In this document: positions 9,775 to 21,303 of the stretch, one piece after another
How the letters are laid out: each line of letters opens with the position of its first letter
Numbering within the stretch: position 1 is the stretch's first letter
Source of the DNA: Catonia carolina
Lineage: Eukaryota; Arthropoda; Insecta; Hemiptera; Achilidae
Assembly: GCA_035578175.1 (NCBI GenBank)
Contig: JAQMRL010000002.1
Span: 130,388,171-130,452,170 of the forward strand
DNA: 64,000 nt
Reading direction: 5' to 3'
Made by a program: the position numbers and the translations under genes
Notes under the pieces: model-generated
Databases searched by the model: none
Seen by the model: the letters and a program-made list of their open reading frames with translations, nothing else
Told to the model about the DNA's origin: nothing

Positions 9775-10213
9775 TTCACTAACACTTATATGAGCTATCC
9801 GGTATACAGGACCGGCTAATTAGTACACGATAACTGAGCTATCCGGTATGACAGACCGGGTGGTTTTCAAAAAGCGGTTGTCACCAAAGAACGACAAACG
9901 GAAACTTAACTAACGCTAGTGTTTAGTGAAGAGGGGGAGTTAGAAGTCAGCTACTGAGCCTATGAACGACCTTGAACAAACAGGGCTGAAACTGTGGAAA
10001 ACTTAATATACCTCCCGGTCTGAGAGACCGGTAGCTCAGTTAAAGTGTTAACGTCGCATCAACTACTGTGGTCATTAGCGACGTAACTGTGAATGAGTGA
10101 ATGATGAAATGATTTTTGTAACGTATGAAAATGGCATGCCTGAGTGGGATTTGAACCCGAGGCCGCATGGTGAGAGACGAGCACGTTACCAACTACGCCA
10201 ATGCGGCCGGCAA

Positions 10214-10669
10214 AGAAAAACTAATTTATCAGTCATATTTTGAACGGATATGAAGATGGTCATGTATTTCCGAGTTTCTTATAAACCACGGTAATAAAAG
10301 CCTCAAAAGATATCACATCCTCGACTTAGACCAACGTTTTTAATCCATACACGAAATTAAATTCAACATTCATTTTTATCACTACTTTTTAATCTAAAGT
10401 GAAATTTTAAAATTTAATTTAGTTTGACTTTTCTATTGTTAACTTCTTTTACATTGTTTGTTTCATTTTTTGTTTACTTCTTTTACATTGTTATTGTTAA
10501 TTTTGTAACTTTGCAACTTTTCTTAGTTTGTTATTAACTTTATTTTCTAATTTTATTTAGTTGAAGTGAGAGCAAAAGCTGTCTACTTCGCTCACATTAG
10601 TTCAGTATTTTTATAATGATTTGCTTAAAGCCACATTGTAAAGGCTGATTGTAAATAAATAAGTTAAAT

Positions 10670-10729
<60 letters not shown>

Positions 10730-11134
10730 TTATATATATATATTTTGAACGAATATCAACAGTAATAATTATGTCAGTACTCTATCACAACACGATTTTG
10801 TAATTTCAGTAATTTCTATAATTTTGTTAATTTACTTTAGCGTTCATACGCACGCGTTTGTTTTTTGTAATGAAGATTTTATTTTGGTATTGGTTTGTTT
10901 TCTCTTCAACCTTACACCGTGTTTAAAAGTATCGGAATTTGAATAAGTTAAAATTTAAACGTTTGTAGGTGCGTCATACATCTATTCTTGTGATCATACT
11001 ACTTAAAACATGTCTGTTTAAACTTTCTATTACATATCTATCATATATGCATACTCGTTACATGTAATAGGTAGTGAAAGTAAAATTAAATATATATTTC
11101 CTATGCATATTTACATTCTGAATGGCTTTATACT
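10214..11134. other. Unannotated stretch around a dinucleotide repeat
   Basis: Contains the AT microsatellite listed separately. Otherwise nothing recognised. Confidence 0.3.
10672..10745. repeat. (AT)n microsatellite
   Basis: An almost uninterrupted TA/AT dinucleotide run of about 70 bp with one interruption near 10728. Confidence 0.97.
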
Positions 11135-11495
11135 TATATTTTGTTTTCTCGTATAGGGCCAATTTTAGACCACGTGAGGTGACTAGACGTTTCTGAAAAC
11201 TCTTTTTGCAGTCCACATTTTCAGCGGTCGTACGCTGTAGGGGTATCTCCTTTCTTTTGTCCACCCGGTTTTCTGTTTTAGCTCTTCATGGAAGCTCTTA
11301 AAGTCCGTAATTAGTTGTATAAATTTGGTTCGGTTCATTAAGTTTTTTCGGTTTATTCTGGTTTTCTCAATGCCCTTTCTGACTTCTTGAAACCATTTAA
11401 CCTGTACCTTAGGTCTATTGTTTAGTGTCTTAAAATGTATTTTGTCAACCAGTTGTCATCTATTCTATATGAGTGTCCGTAAAAACTAATAGGTG
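11135..11495 (-). pseudogene. LINE C-terminal relic (same family as 1630-1850)
   Basis: The minus strand translates in patches to TKFIQLITDFKSFHEELKQ and GWTKER. The same block occurs at 61088-61515 in the same orientation and extends upstream there. Stops and indels are present. Confidence 0.6.
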
Positions 11496-11589
11496 TCCGT
11501 AAATTTTAATATTCTTTTTCTAATCGTTTTCTATAGGCTACTATACATATGATATTTTTAAATTGTTTTATTTAAAATCGTTTTAAGAG

Positions 11590-11737
11590 ACTAATCATTA
11601 GCGACTTCTGTGGGTTGTAGAACAGAAACGGTGAGTTTTAACTTGTAATAATTTCCAGACCATTGGGGTGTAATCGAACTCCAGGATCTTAGGCTTTGTA
11701 GATTAGTGTGGTAACCATTACACCACGGAGGCCGCCA
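11590..11737 (-). mobile_element. tRNA-headed SINE, family B
   Basis: The complement of GGCCTCCGTGGTGTAATGGTTACC lies at about 11708-11732 and a decayed B box near 11665-11677. The tail with CGCTAATGATTAGTCTC lies near 11588-11605. Confidence 0.8.
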
Positions 11738-11989
11738 ATTATGTTTCATATATTTTTCTAAAATCACGTCTTCATCTAGGTTTTAGACTTTTATAATTGT
11801 ATTGAGTTTTATTGAGTCGTCGAATTGCTTATTATAGTTTCTAATTTCTATCCTGTAGTCGAATTCGAGCCATTCAATATAGGTTTTTAATACCGATAAA
11901 TTCAACAAGGCGACCAAAATTTATTTTAACTGTTGTTTTATTTTCACTTATGTCACTACAACCACTAAAAGCTGATGATAAAATTATAA

Positions 11990-12105
11990 AAGACCGCCTC
12001 CGTGGCGTTGTAATCAGCGTGGTCAAACCCATAGTTCCATAGTTCCACTAGCAACAGTCGCTAATAACTAAGATGCTGATGCCACTTGAAATAAACTAAA
12101 GACTT
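11990..12105 (+). mobile_element. SINE family B fragment
   Basis: Begins ACCGCCTCCGTGGCGTTGTAATCAGCG, an A-box-like head, followed by a shortened body and the AGTCGCTAATAACTAAGATG tail block. The middle containing the B box is deleted. Confidence 0.65.
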
Positions 12106-12197
12106 TCGAAAAAACAAAGAGTTTAAATTACTTTTCCGGAAAGCATCACCCTATATTTTCATTTGTTATTAGAGTAATTTGTTTCATTATTGTTCCT

Positions 12198-12485
12198 GTT
12201 GTTTAGGTAATCAGCCGAAAGGCTGGTTTGAATCTTTAGACTTTACTAAGTAAAACGAGGAGTGAGGTGGTTTACCATTGCCTTCCTCAGTGAGAAATGA
12301 TACCTTCACTTCATTTACCACCGGGTCTGGCTGAATAATGATGAAATTCATTACTATCAGATGAGATAACTCTGACTAGTGTATTTTAAACCTCTACCTC
12401 TTCTGTTCTTAAAATGCTTCAGTCATATAATTGGCTGACCATGTGATGAGAAACAGAACTATTTTTTGTACCCCTAATTGTTGTT
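12198..12485 (+). repeat. Unclassified interspersed repeat R2 (SINE-like)
   Basis: Starts TTGTTTAGGTAATCAGCCGAAAGG. It contains GGTTTACCATTGCCTTCCTC and GATAACTCTGACTAG blocks. Other copies lie at 34207-34610, 45189-45590, 58285-58676 (minus) and 62937-63205. Fuller copies end with AACACTCCACCTGCCTGTTATGGG. The family has a GGTTTGAA B-box-like motif but no clear A box, so I do not assign it to a SINE class. Confidence 0.8.
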
Positions 12486-13209
12486 ATTAATTTTAATTTT
12501 TATGTAATTGAAAAATTTGATGGGTGATTTAAGGACTATATTATGTTCTTACTTCTGCGTCGTTTTAGTATCATTGCGAATACCCTGGAATGTGATTATA
12601 ATCTAGCTTGTAAATCAATAAATTTTCAAGAGTGTAATATAACATTTTTAGATTGTTCGAGCTAGTTTATTTTTAAATTGTCTATAATACTTTTAGAATC
12701 TGTACGGGTTATGAAATTTCTGATTTTTTTTAAAAATAATTTAATTAGGTGTAGATTTGGTGGTTCTGCTAATCTGATCGTAACTCTGCAAAGTTTGATT
12801 TGTCACACAACCTGCTCCCCGCTCCTTCTATACAGCCGGCTGTCTTTTCCCAGGAATTACTACTATCTACAACCAGTTGTTGAAGGAACATAAATCGTTT
12901 TGCGTGAGACCCACCCATCTTTAACCCTCTTGAGCGACCATCCCTCTTCATAACCGATAACCTCTATGCTATGGGTCTTTCATTTTTGTTACGAATATTT
13001 AAATTTTAAAATTGATTGTCTGAAGAAAATTTTGTGAACAGTTTTCGATAAATCAGGTGATACAAGACATCATTTTAACATCTTTTCTATGGATAATATC
13101 ACTCGGGATTCATTATGTAATTTTAAAAATTTATTTTAAGTTGCATCAAAATCTTTTTCATCATTAATCACCGAAAGTAGTCGCTAATTACTACTTTGGG
13201 TTTAGGAAC
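12486..13209. other. Unannotated stretch
   Basis: Nothing recognised; small ORFs only. Confidence 0.3.
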
Positions 13210-13640
13210 AATGAGCTTCTTCTTCTTCTAGTGCCTATCCGTTCCGGATGTCAGCAACCATAATCGCAATCTTCTCCCTGTCTGCAGCTATGCGAAAGAG
13301 CTCTGTTGATGTTCTACCAAACTACTTTACAAGACTTTACAGCTAAGGTATGCGACGGCGTCCTACACCTCTCGTCTATCAATTTTTCCCTGGATAATGA
13401 GCTGCAACTGAACGTAGCCTATCTTTGATTGTTTTGCATTATGTATCCGAAATATTGTAGCTTTCTAAGTTCTATAATGTGAAGGAGTTCTTTATTCTTG
13501 TTCAGTCGCCGTAGTACTTCCTTCGTTCCTTACGTGTTCCGTTCACGATCCGCAGAACTTTCTATCGAACTTCTCTATCACATGTTCATTTGAGTTCACG
13601 ATTCTACTCCATACAAAAATATTAAGAAAATGTAGCATTT
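13210..13640 (-). pseudogene. LINE C-terminal relic with (GAA)n tail
   Basis: The left edge CTTCTTCTTCT is the complement of an AAGAAG tail. The complement then reads through degraded C-terminal RT sequence of the same type as 47243-47800 (minus) and 36930-37588 (plus), which keep recognisable peptides. An AAG-type 3' microsatellite after the ORF is common in RTE-like LINEs. Confidence 0.6.
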
Positions 13641-13669
13641 AGCAGTGAGTTTGAACAAGTATTTTCGAA

Positions 13670-13745
13670 ACCTTAGCCGGGAATTGAACCCGATTATACG
13701 ATTTACAGCATAGCACGCTAACTATTGGGCCACTGAAGCAGCCAT
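13670..13745 (-). mobile_element. SINE family B head fragment
   Basis: The complement of a tRNA-like head is visible (GGCTGCTTCAGTGGCCCAAT at the right edge) with the B-box complement GGGAATTGAACCC at about 13679-13691. The tail is missing. Confidence 0.7.
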
Positions 13746-14778
13746 TGTGTAAAGTTATTCGCACGGGCCAGCTATTTGTATTTTACTTTATATAAAATTT
13801 ACTTCTTTCTTTCATTTAATTTCTTTCTTTTGTTCAAACCACGGGAATTGAAAACAAATTGTTTATTTAAATAATTTACGTAACTACTATAGTTTTATTG
13901 TATAAAAAATATTATTATATAATATAATTTACTTTTAAATTTTGAAATCTACTGCAGTATTTTATACAGTTTATGGTAGAATGAATGTCTTACTGTGAAT
14001 GAAATAATATTTACAACAGTAATTTATGTTCCTTCGTTTAGTGTAACGATTCTTTATGAAAAGCAAACCGGATATTTTAACAAAAAAAAAAAAATAGTTA
14101 GTTCATAAGTCTGTGATTCATAGATGTGAGTACAAGTTCGGAATAAACATCTTAAATTACAGTTTATAAATATTAATCAACTAATTTAGCAAGACCATGT
14201 TAATTAAATCCCTACTTTGCATAAAAGGTCGATTGCGCAAATTATTCCATACAAGAGTATGCTTTCCTAATATGAACGTATGAGTTTTATAGTGATTATC
14301 TTAACTTTTAACTGGAAATTATTTCAGACCTATTATTGTTTCTTTTTGCTCTTTTTATATCTACGTATATTAGTTGCGGCAGTAAAAGCAGTCATTCACA
14401 AATCTAAATAAAAAATTTGTAATGAAACATGCAAGAATTTTTGAATTTAAATGCCTTTCCTTATTGTAATTAAATTACAGTGTTAATAAAAGAGATACGT
14501 ATTATGTTTTTTCTTTTTTAATATCTCTGTTTGTTAAATCAGTCATTTGTTCTTATAATATTATTGTTCTTGAAAGTTTTAAATCGGAACGGAATTTTTG
14601 TTCCTAGTACAACTCAGCACTAATATTGAGGAGTAAGTACTAACAGAAAGAAGTACTCGATACTTTTCCCTTAATACCTTCACAGAAATTCCAGCTGTGG
14701 AAAGACAAATTATTATTCTCGCTGTACTAGGTTCAATCTGAACTAAAATTCGGAGCAGATCTATTAATGAGACTTTTT
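13746..14778. other. Unannotated AT-rich stretch
   Basis: No recognised gene or repeat. Confidence 0.3.
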
Positions 14779-15107
14779 TTTTCATTGATATTAAAAAAAA
14801 ATTGTAGGTGCTGTTTTTGAGAAAATTGCAAACAAGTAAAAAATTACACGAAAAACTATAACTTCCAGTTGACCGATTTTGATGAAAATGTTTGTGTCGC
14901 GTCTCCCAATCGTATCTAACAAAAGTTCTACGTTTCAAATTCGTACGATATTCCGTTATTGAGATATTTTGTTCACACAAACACCCAGACCAATCGCTGA
15001 AACCATGTTTTTTTTGTGTTCAGGAGGCCTGAAAGCTTGTATTTCCGGTAAAAACTCTATTTAGAAAAACCGACATGAAAACAATACCTACTTTCTTTCC
15101 TTATATA

Positions 15108-18100
15108 GCGAGTTTTTTGCAACGTCAGTTGTGTCGCTTCTCGCATCCCAATCGCCATCTTTCCTTATCGATCCAGTCTCCTTCAAAAAGTCCTTTACTT
15201 TCCATTTGAATGCGGACGTTGGAGATCCATTCCTTTCGCGGTCTTCCACGCTTATTTCTGTTTGCAGGAATCCAGTTCCAGACCTTCAACGGTATTCTCT
15301 CCTCATTCATTCTGCGCAGATGTCCATACCATTTTAATTGTTTCTCTCCGATGACATCCATTATCGTGTTTTTTGCGCCCATCCTCTCCCTTATGGTTTC
15401 ATTTCTGATTCGGTCCAGCAACGTTAAACCTAAGCTTCTCCTCCAGTACATCATTTCAGTTGAGAGAAGTTTTTGAGATGTAATTTTATCCACACTCCAC
15501 ACTTCCGACCCATACGTCACGACAGGCTCAATCATTGCCTGGTATATATTTTTTTTGTTTTTTTAGTTATGTTTTTATTCCATAGGATTGGGTGTAGTGA
15601 TCTAATCATATTTTTCCCCTTCCTTATCTTTTCCATGATATCAACTCTATCCTTTCCATCCTCACTAATTACAACGCCGAGGTATTTGTATTTTTTAACG
15701 TTTATGATCAAGCCATTTTCCGTTTCAATATCCTGTCCTGTGCCTCCTAACTGCATGTATTGTGTCTTATCTGTATTAACCTCCAAGCCCCATTTTCTGC
15801 ATTCCTCTATCAGTTTTATTATCATGTAGGTCATGTCCTGATGATCTTCTGCTAGAACTACCTGGTCATCTGCAAAGAGGAATGTATGTATCTTAACATC
15901 CTCCAGCTCTATTCCCATTGGGCTACATTTTTTGTCCATTTCTTTAGAGCATTGCACAGATATATTTTAAATAGGGTTGGAGAGAGGCAGGAACCCTGTT
16001 TCACCCCTTTTGTTTGAGAAAAAGCCTCAGAGGTTTCATTTCCAATTTTTATGACTGCTCGATTTTCCGTGTACAATGCTTTCACGGCATTTATAAACAC
16101 ATTATTTATGCCTGCATCTTTCATTGCAAACCATAATTTCTGTAATGGAACGGAGTCGAATGCTTTACACAGATCTATAAAAGTGGCGTGCAATTCCATA
16201 CCTCTTGCTTGTCGCTTTTCTATTAGATGTTTCAGGGTGAATAAATTGTCCACACAGGAACGGCCTGGTCGAAATCCACTTTGCTCTTCTATTTCTGTTA
16301 TTTCCTTTTCTATTCTGTTTTTTATAACTCTTTCATAAAGCTTTCCAATGGATGATGTAACACTAATACCTCGATAATTATTACATTCGCTTCGTTTTCC
16401 CTTTTTGTATATAGAATGTATATATGAGATCTTCCAGTCTTTAGGAATCACATCTCCTTTTAAACACTTATTAAAAATTTCACACAGCAGTTCTAGCACT
16501 GTCATGGTGGCGTGTTTAATTAACTCGATAGGCAAATCACCTGGTCCTGGGGCTTTATTATTTTTCATTTTACGCAGTGCTGTTTTTATTTCTTCTAATT
16601 TAATTGGCTCTGCTTCTCATACTACTATTTCCTCCGCCTCAATGCCTGTCTCCAGATATTCTGTGCGTTGCTCTGTTAAAAGATTATTATAGTAGTCTTT
16701 CCATTGTGTTATTTTTATAGGATTAATTTTTCTTTTTTCATTCATATTTTTTTTAGATTGTTTATAGTGGTCCAAGCTTCCCTAGATCTAGATCCTCCTA
16801 CCATTGAGTTTATTTCTGCACATTTTTTATCCCAAGTCTGGTTTTTTGTTTTAATTATTTCTTTTTTCACTGTATATTTAAGTTGATTATAATTTTCCCT
16901 GTCTTCGTCATCATTAGATACTAACAATTTATGGTATAGCTTTTTCTTTTCCTCCACCAGATCCTTTAGATCGTCAGTCCACCAATAATTATTATATTTT
17001 GTTTTTTCTTTCAAACCTAAAGCTTCGAGTGCTGCAGTGTGCATTTTGTTCTTCAAAATATCATACATTTCTTCTGCCGTGCCAGTAATCTCCTCTTTTA
17101 ATTTTTGTGCCAAACGCAGTTTGTAAAGAAAACTTGTGGATTCATTTTTCAAGCCGTCTATATTGTATGATTTTGCGGCTTCAACTTTATTGTTCTGTTC
17201 ATGCTGTCTCTGCCTCTTGTTGTATTTTATATTGACAGGGACTATTACAAGGCGATGATCCGAACCACATTCAGCTCCTCTCCAAACTTTCACATCGTAA
17301 GGTGTTATGGCAGAGTCTTGCTTGATTACTACATAGTCAGTTATCGATTTTAGATTCCTTGTTGCTTGTGTCCAAGTATACTTATGTATATCCTTATGTT
17401 GAAAAAATCCATTCAGTATTCTCAGTGAATATTGCTCACACAACTCAATCCATCTCATACCATTATCATTCACTACATCCTCCCCAAGTCGTCCAATTAT
17501 TTTACTGTCAGAGTCCCGGCCTACTCTTCCATTGAAGTCCCCTAATATTATTATTTCTTGTCTGCTTTTTGTTTTGTTTAATTCCTCAGAGAGTTTGTCA
17601 AAAAAGGTGTCCTTAGTGTTTATATCTGAGTCATCTGTGGGTGCATATATACCAAATATTTTTACATCTCTTCCCTTTATTATCATGTCAACTGTAATAA
17701 TTCTTTCATTTATTGGATTCCAGTCTGTTATATTTCCTTCCATGTTCCTTTTTACTGCCATAGCTACACCAGCTTTAGCCCTACTAGATTTATCTACCCC
17801 ACTCCAAAAGTATATGTAATCATCTTCGTAGTTATTTCCTTGGCCTTTCTTCTTAGTTTCACTCAGTACTGCGATATCCATTTTGTACCTGTGGAGTTCT
17901 TCAAATACTTGTTCTTTCTTTGTATTCAGTCCTTGTATGTTCCAACATCCAATATTCGTTAATCGTTTTCGTATCCTATGTTTTTTTTCCGTTGAGTCCA
18001 GTCCGTATTCCGAGGCTTATTATTGGGATTTTTAGCAAGTGGAGATTTTTGTGAATGTCAGGGCGCTAGCCCAACGATTCAACCCCCAACCTGGAGGGCC

Positions 18101-18416
18101 AGGTAATTTGTGTAGAGTTTTCTTCTCCTAGGCAAACTACTTCCACAGTTTACAGAGCTTTGCCCACCCTGGATTTCCTTCGGGTTTACTCCCTAGGTTC
18201 TTCCGCCCTCTCCACCGTTGGGAATCTTTTCCTCATCCGCCTTCGAGACCGTTGGCCGGTTTTCACCTAGTAACCCTAGGCAGGGGCCCTTACAAGGTGC
18301 TACCATCCGGAGCCAGATGGACTCTGGTTTTTTAACGAGGTGTTACTCCTCCCGCTCCTCCTTCCTCATCACTTGCGAGATAAGTCCCGGGCTTGCGACC
18401 GGCAATGGCGGAGTTA
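15108..18416 (-). mobile_element. Full-length RTE-like LINE with 11-bp target duplication
   Basis: TTCCTTATATA is repeated exactly at 15097-15107 and 18417-18427, so both ends are defined. The 3.3-kb element has a GC-rich 5' leader (18060-18416) and a single endonuclease/RT coding region. A very short 3' UTR ends in A6 then CTCGC. Length, single-ORF layout and short 3' UTR fit RTE-like elements; the clade assignment is provisional. The homologue at 54085-57335 has about the same order of parts. Confidence 0.85.
15125..17990 (-). pseudogene. Frameshifted RTE-like endonuclease/reverse transcriptase
   Basis: The protein nicks target DNA and copies its own RNA into it. The N-terminal apurinic-like endonuclease frame (about 16742-17990) shows NIQGLNTKKEQ, SETKKK, LGDFNGRVG and GSDHRLV, the usual N/E/D-N/SDH catalytic series. 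The RT follows as 15909-16568 with KAPGPGDLPIELIK, EQSGFRPGRSCVDN and KGVKQGSCLSPTLFK. Next, 15532-15957 contains LFADDQVVLAED, the FADD active site. The last frame, 15125-15535, has the C-terminal YGSEVWSV and RGRPRKEW blocks. At least three frameshifts or stops separate the parts, including a break between 16568 and 16742. The endonuclease start is best extended above the ATG at 17881. It is not functional as written. Confidence 0.88.
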
Positions 18417-18680
18417 TTCCTTATATAATAATAATGTATTTATTTTTGTTCAATATAAAATTTAATGTATACGTCTATTCTATACCTTCAATATGTATTT
18501 CTTCGATTATGTATTTCATATAAGTACACATATTTATTTATTTATTTGCTGTATTACTCCTCCAAGAAAAAAATAAAGCCCGTGCTTGGAGGAAGATTAC
18601 TCTAATTACAAAAAATACATAGCACAAAAATAAAACTACAATACAGCAATAATAGCACTGATAAAAAAACAAAAACTTGA

Positions 18681-18874
18681 GGGCGGCGGCATTGGCGTAG
18701 TTGGTAACGTGCTCGCCTCTCATCATGCGGTTCTGGGTTCGAATTCCACTCAGGCACAGCATATTTTCATACGTTACAAAAATCATTTCATCCTCCATTG
18801 TACTAAGTTACGCCCCAACGTCGTCCCTAATGACCGTTGCAGTTTATGCGACGTTAAATAAAAGTAAATTTAAA
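18681..18874 (+). mobile_element. tRNA-headed SINE, family A, with 10-bp target duplication
   Basis: AAAAACTTGA occurs exactly at 18671-18680 and 18875-18884. The head has an A-box-like TTGGCGTAGTTGG and the B box GGTTCGAATTCC near 18734-18745. The body contains TTTTCATACGTTACAAAAATC and the tail ATGCGACGTTAAATAAA. Confidence 0.92.
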
Positions 18875-19117
18875 AAAAACTTGATTTTAATTTATAAATA
18901 AATTTTATAATATAATTCATAATAATATATTTTTAACTCATATATAGCCCTAATAAAGTAATTCATATCATGAATAAAATAAAATAAAATAGAAATAAAC
19001 AAATCAGTTCAATGTGAACAAAAAACTACCTTACCTACAAAGAAAATCTTGACTTGTAGGCAGAAACATATTTTATTTATTAATATTTTATATATTCATT
19101 TAGGGCAAGAGAAAGTA

Positions 19118-19849
19118 AAAATATATTAAATTGTAATAACATTTTTGAAGGTTTAAGACAATTATAAAGGAAACTAAAAAAAACTTCAAGCGACCTCACA
19201 TGTTAACAAAACCTATAATTTCTAAATTAAACATTTATCAGTGTAAATAATAATTAAACGCAATAATATTTAAAATGTATAAGGCTATATAATACATTCG
19301 TCTAGTATCTTTAAAACAAAACTTATGTTAATCTTCAAGGACATCCTCGTAAAGGTGTCACGGTTTGACTCATGGGAATCGACCAACAAAAGTAGTATTA
19401 AATAAAATAATGCGAAAACGCAAGTTATTGTATTCATATAGATTTATCTTTTGATAGTCTAAAAGTAATGTTTCATCCTACGAAAATAGTTTTTACATTA
19501 TAATTTTTTTATTTATCAAAATGAAACAGTATTTCTCGGAACTAAAATGAAGGTTGTTCTAGGAAATAATAATGTTAGTTATGTCACGTCAAAATGTACT
19601 GTAAAGAATGCAGTTAAGTTCGCGCACGATTCATAACATATCATTGTATTCAACCTTTAATGCGTGTACTACTCAGTTAACCGTTTCATCGTACTGTACG
19701 TAGTATTGAAACCTATCTGGTTAGTTCATTCACTTTTCATTTAGTACACAATAGATGAAATTCAATGGCCCTCACAAACTTAATTTTATTTAATATTTCG
19801 CACGTTATTAGTAGTAAAACAAACATTCTTTCTTTTGTTTATTTATAGT
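19118..19849. other. Unannotated AT-rich stretch
   Basis: Nothing recognised. Confidence 0.3.
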
Positions 19850-20008
19850 CGCATAAACAGCTTGATTATTTGCGACTACGGTGGGTTTTATAACTGCAAC
19901 AGTGGGTTTTGACTTGTGAAAATGTCCTGACCCTAGCCGAGAATCGAACCCGGGACCTCCACGTTGTAAGGTAGCGCGCTAACCACTAAACTACGGAGGC
20001 GACCAACA
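19850..20008 (-). mobile_element. tRNA-headed SINE, family B, well preserved
   Basis: The complement of GCCTCCGTAGTTTAGTGG lies at about 19983-20001 and the B box complement GAATCGAACCC at about 19942-19952. The tail with GTCGCAAATAATCAAGCTG lies at about 19857-19876. Good reference copy for this family. Confidence 0.88.
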
Positions 20009-20030
20009 TTCTTAATACTTTTTAATACAG

Positions 20031-20290
20031 TGGAACCTCTCTAATTCGTCTCGTTCGGGACCTAAGGAGTGACGAAATACAGAAAGTGACGAATTATGGA
20101 ATTTGCTATGAACGGTTAATAAATAACATACTCGTACGTATATTAGTTCCATAAAAGTCGAATTACATAAATGAAACTTACATTAACGATAAACACAATA
20201 AGTAATTCTAAGTCCTATAACTACAGTAAATTTGTATTAGTCTACGTATCTAGTTTTATACTACTTCAGAAATTCTGTATATGGTTGTAC
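20031..20290. mobile_element. Tigger/pogo-type terminus fragment
   Basis: ACAGTGGAACCTCTCTAATTC at about 20031 resembles the CAGTGGAACCTCnnTAA terminus of Tigger-like (pogo) elements and follows a TA. Downstream lies a semi-repetitive block with GACGAAATACAGAAAGTGACG. No transposase frame remains. Confidence 0.6.
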
Positions 20291-20300
20291 TTACATTTTT

Positions 20301-21267
20301 ACTTTCTCTTGCCTATATGAATATATAGGAAGGAAAGTATTGTTTTCATGTCGATTTTTCGAAATCGAGTTTTCACCGGCTCTATACGTTTTCAGACCCC
20401 CTGAACCCAAAAAACATGTTTTTAGCGATTGGTCTGTGTGTGTGTCTGTGTGTGTGTGTGTGTGTCTGTGTGTGTGTGTGTCTGTGTGTGAACAGAATAT
20501 CTCAAGAACGGAACATCGTACGAACTTGAAACTTGAAACTTAAGTTACATACCACTACCGGACGCGACACGAACATTTTCATCAAAATCGGTCAACCGGA
20601 AGTAGTAGTTTATTCGTATAATTTTTCAGTTTTTTGCGATTTTCTCAAAAACTGGTCCTACGATTTTTTTTAAAATCGCCTATTTTACTCAATTTTTTAT
20701 TCTCTACAAGATAGGGTAGGCGCCATGTTTGCTGAAATTCTCGGTGAGGCTGTTTTCACGTAAAAACGTTGTTTTTTTAAGATTACGGCTTTAATATAAA
20801 TTTTAGCGCAAAAACTTATATAATAAAAGTTGTAGAGAATTTAAAAACCTACAACTTCTGTTTCAAACATTTCTTTGTATAACGCTTAGTTTAGCGGTAA
20901 TTTGCGATTTTCTGTTTTTTTTTCTCACGAAAACGTGAGAAAAATCGATTTTTTTAACATTTCGGTCTTAGTATGCATTTTACGACAAAAGTGTATATAA
21001 TTAAATTTATAGAAAATTAAAAGATCTACAACTTTTGTTTAGAGCATTTTTCTCTACAGAGCCTAGTTTAGCGTGAAAGCGTGATTTACCGTATTTTTAA
21101 GCCAAACTGAGTTCGATTGTCATTTTGCGTCATTCACTCATGATTAAAATACGGTTATGTTTTTGAGGTTAGTTTTTGTTCATTTCTAATGTTTTATTAC
21201 TAATGTTACGTTTATTGTTAATTATTTGCATTGGCAAGAGAAAGTTGTGTGAGTGTTTCACACCAGA
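20301..21267 (+). mobile_element. HINE/DINE-1-like element, full-length copy 1
   Basis: Starts ACTTTCTCTTGCC after a T run. It holds a (TG)n microsatellite at about 20433-20488. Near the end it has GGCAAGAGAAAGT, the exact complement of the start, followed by the hairpin GTGTGA-GTGTT-TCACAC and CCAGA, then T's. This layout (asymmetric inverted repeat, microsatellite, 3' hairpin, T/T insertion) is that of non-autonomous Helentrons in insects. No Rep/helicase frame is present. Confidence 0.75.
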
Positions 21268-21303
21268 TTTTTAATATTTAATATTAAGACATAAAACCAT
21301 TTA

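Larger units (their letters stand above)
8890..10047 (-). mobile_element. Internally deleted piggyBac element
   Basis: The termini CACTTTCACTGAGCTA (8890-8905) and the complement CACTTTAACTGAGCTA (10032-10047) match at 15 of 16 bases. TTAA at 10048-10051 is the target duplication; the left copy is TTAT at 8886-8889, one base changed. Subterminal palindromic blocks of type GAGCTATCCGGT-N-AGACCGG occur near 8927-8950, 9789-9815, 9836-9860 and 10013-10036, and are candidate transposase-binding sites. The interior carries only the N- and C-terminal ends of the transposase. Confidence 0.88.
8874..10213 (-). mobile_element. SINE family A, split by a piggyBac insertion
   Basis: The head is at the right end: the complement of GGCCGCATTGGCGTAGTTGG at about 10186-10207, with the B-box complement GGGATTTGAACCC near 10148-10160. 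The tail reads toward GATGCGACGTTAA at about 10048-10060. The tail then resumes left of the piggyBac as the complement of ATAAACAAAG at 8876-8888, exactly as in the uninterrupted copy at 34866-34998. The SINE is therefore one element cut at its own TTAA. Confidence 0.85.
14779..19117 (-). mobile_element. HINE/DINE-1-like element, truncated, split by two insertions
   Basis: 14779-15107 is the complement of the HINE-like 5' half (CCGGTTGACC, GAACAAAATATCTC and TG-rich blocks). Its start, the complement of ACTTTCTCTTGCC, reappears at about 19104-19117. Between them lie a full-length LINE (15108-18416) and a further block of about 650 bp (about 18428-19083) that includes a SINE. The 3' half of this copy is missing. 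Confidence 0.7.

Noticed and set aside
20433..20488. TG repeat as a CRISPR-like or satellite array
   Set aside because: It is a simple microsatellite that recurs at the same place in each HINE-like copy.
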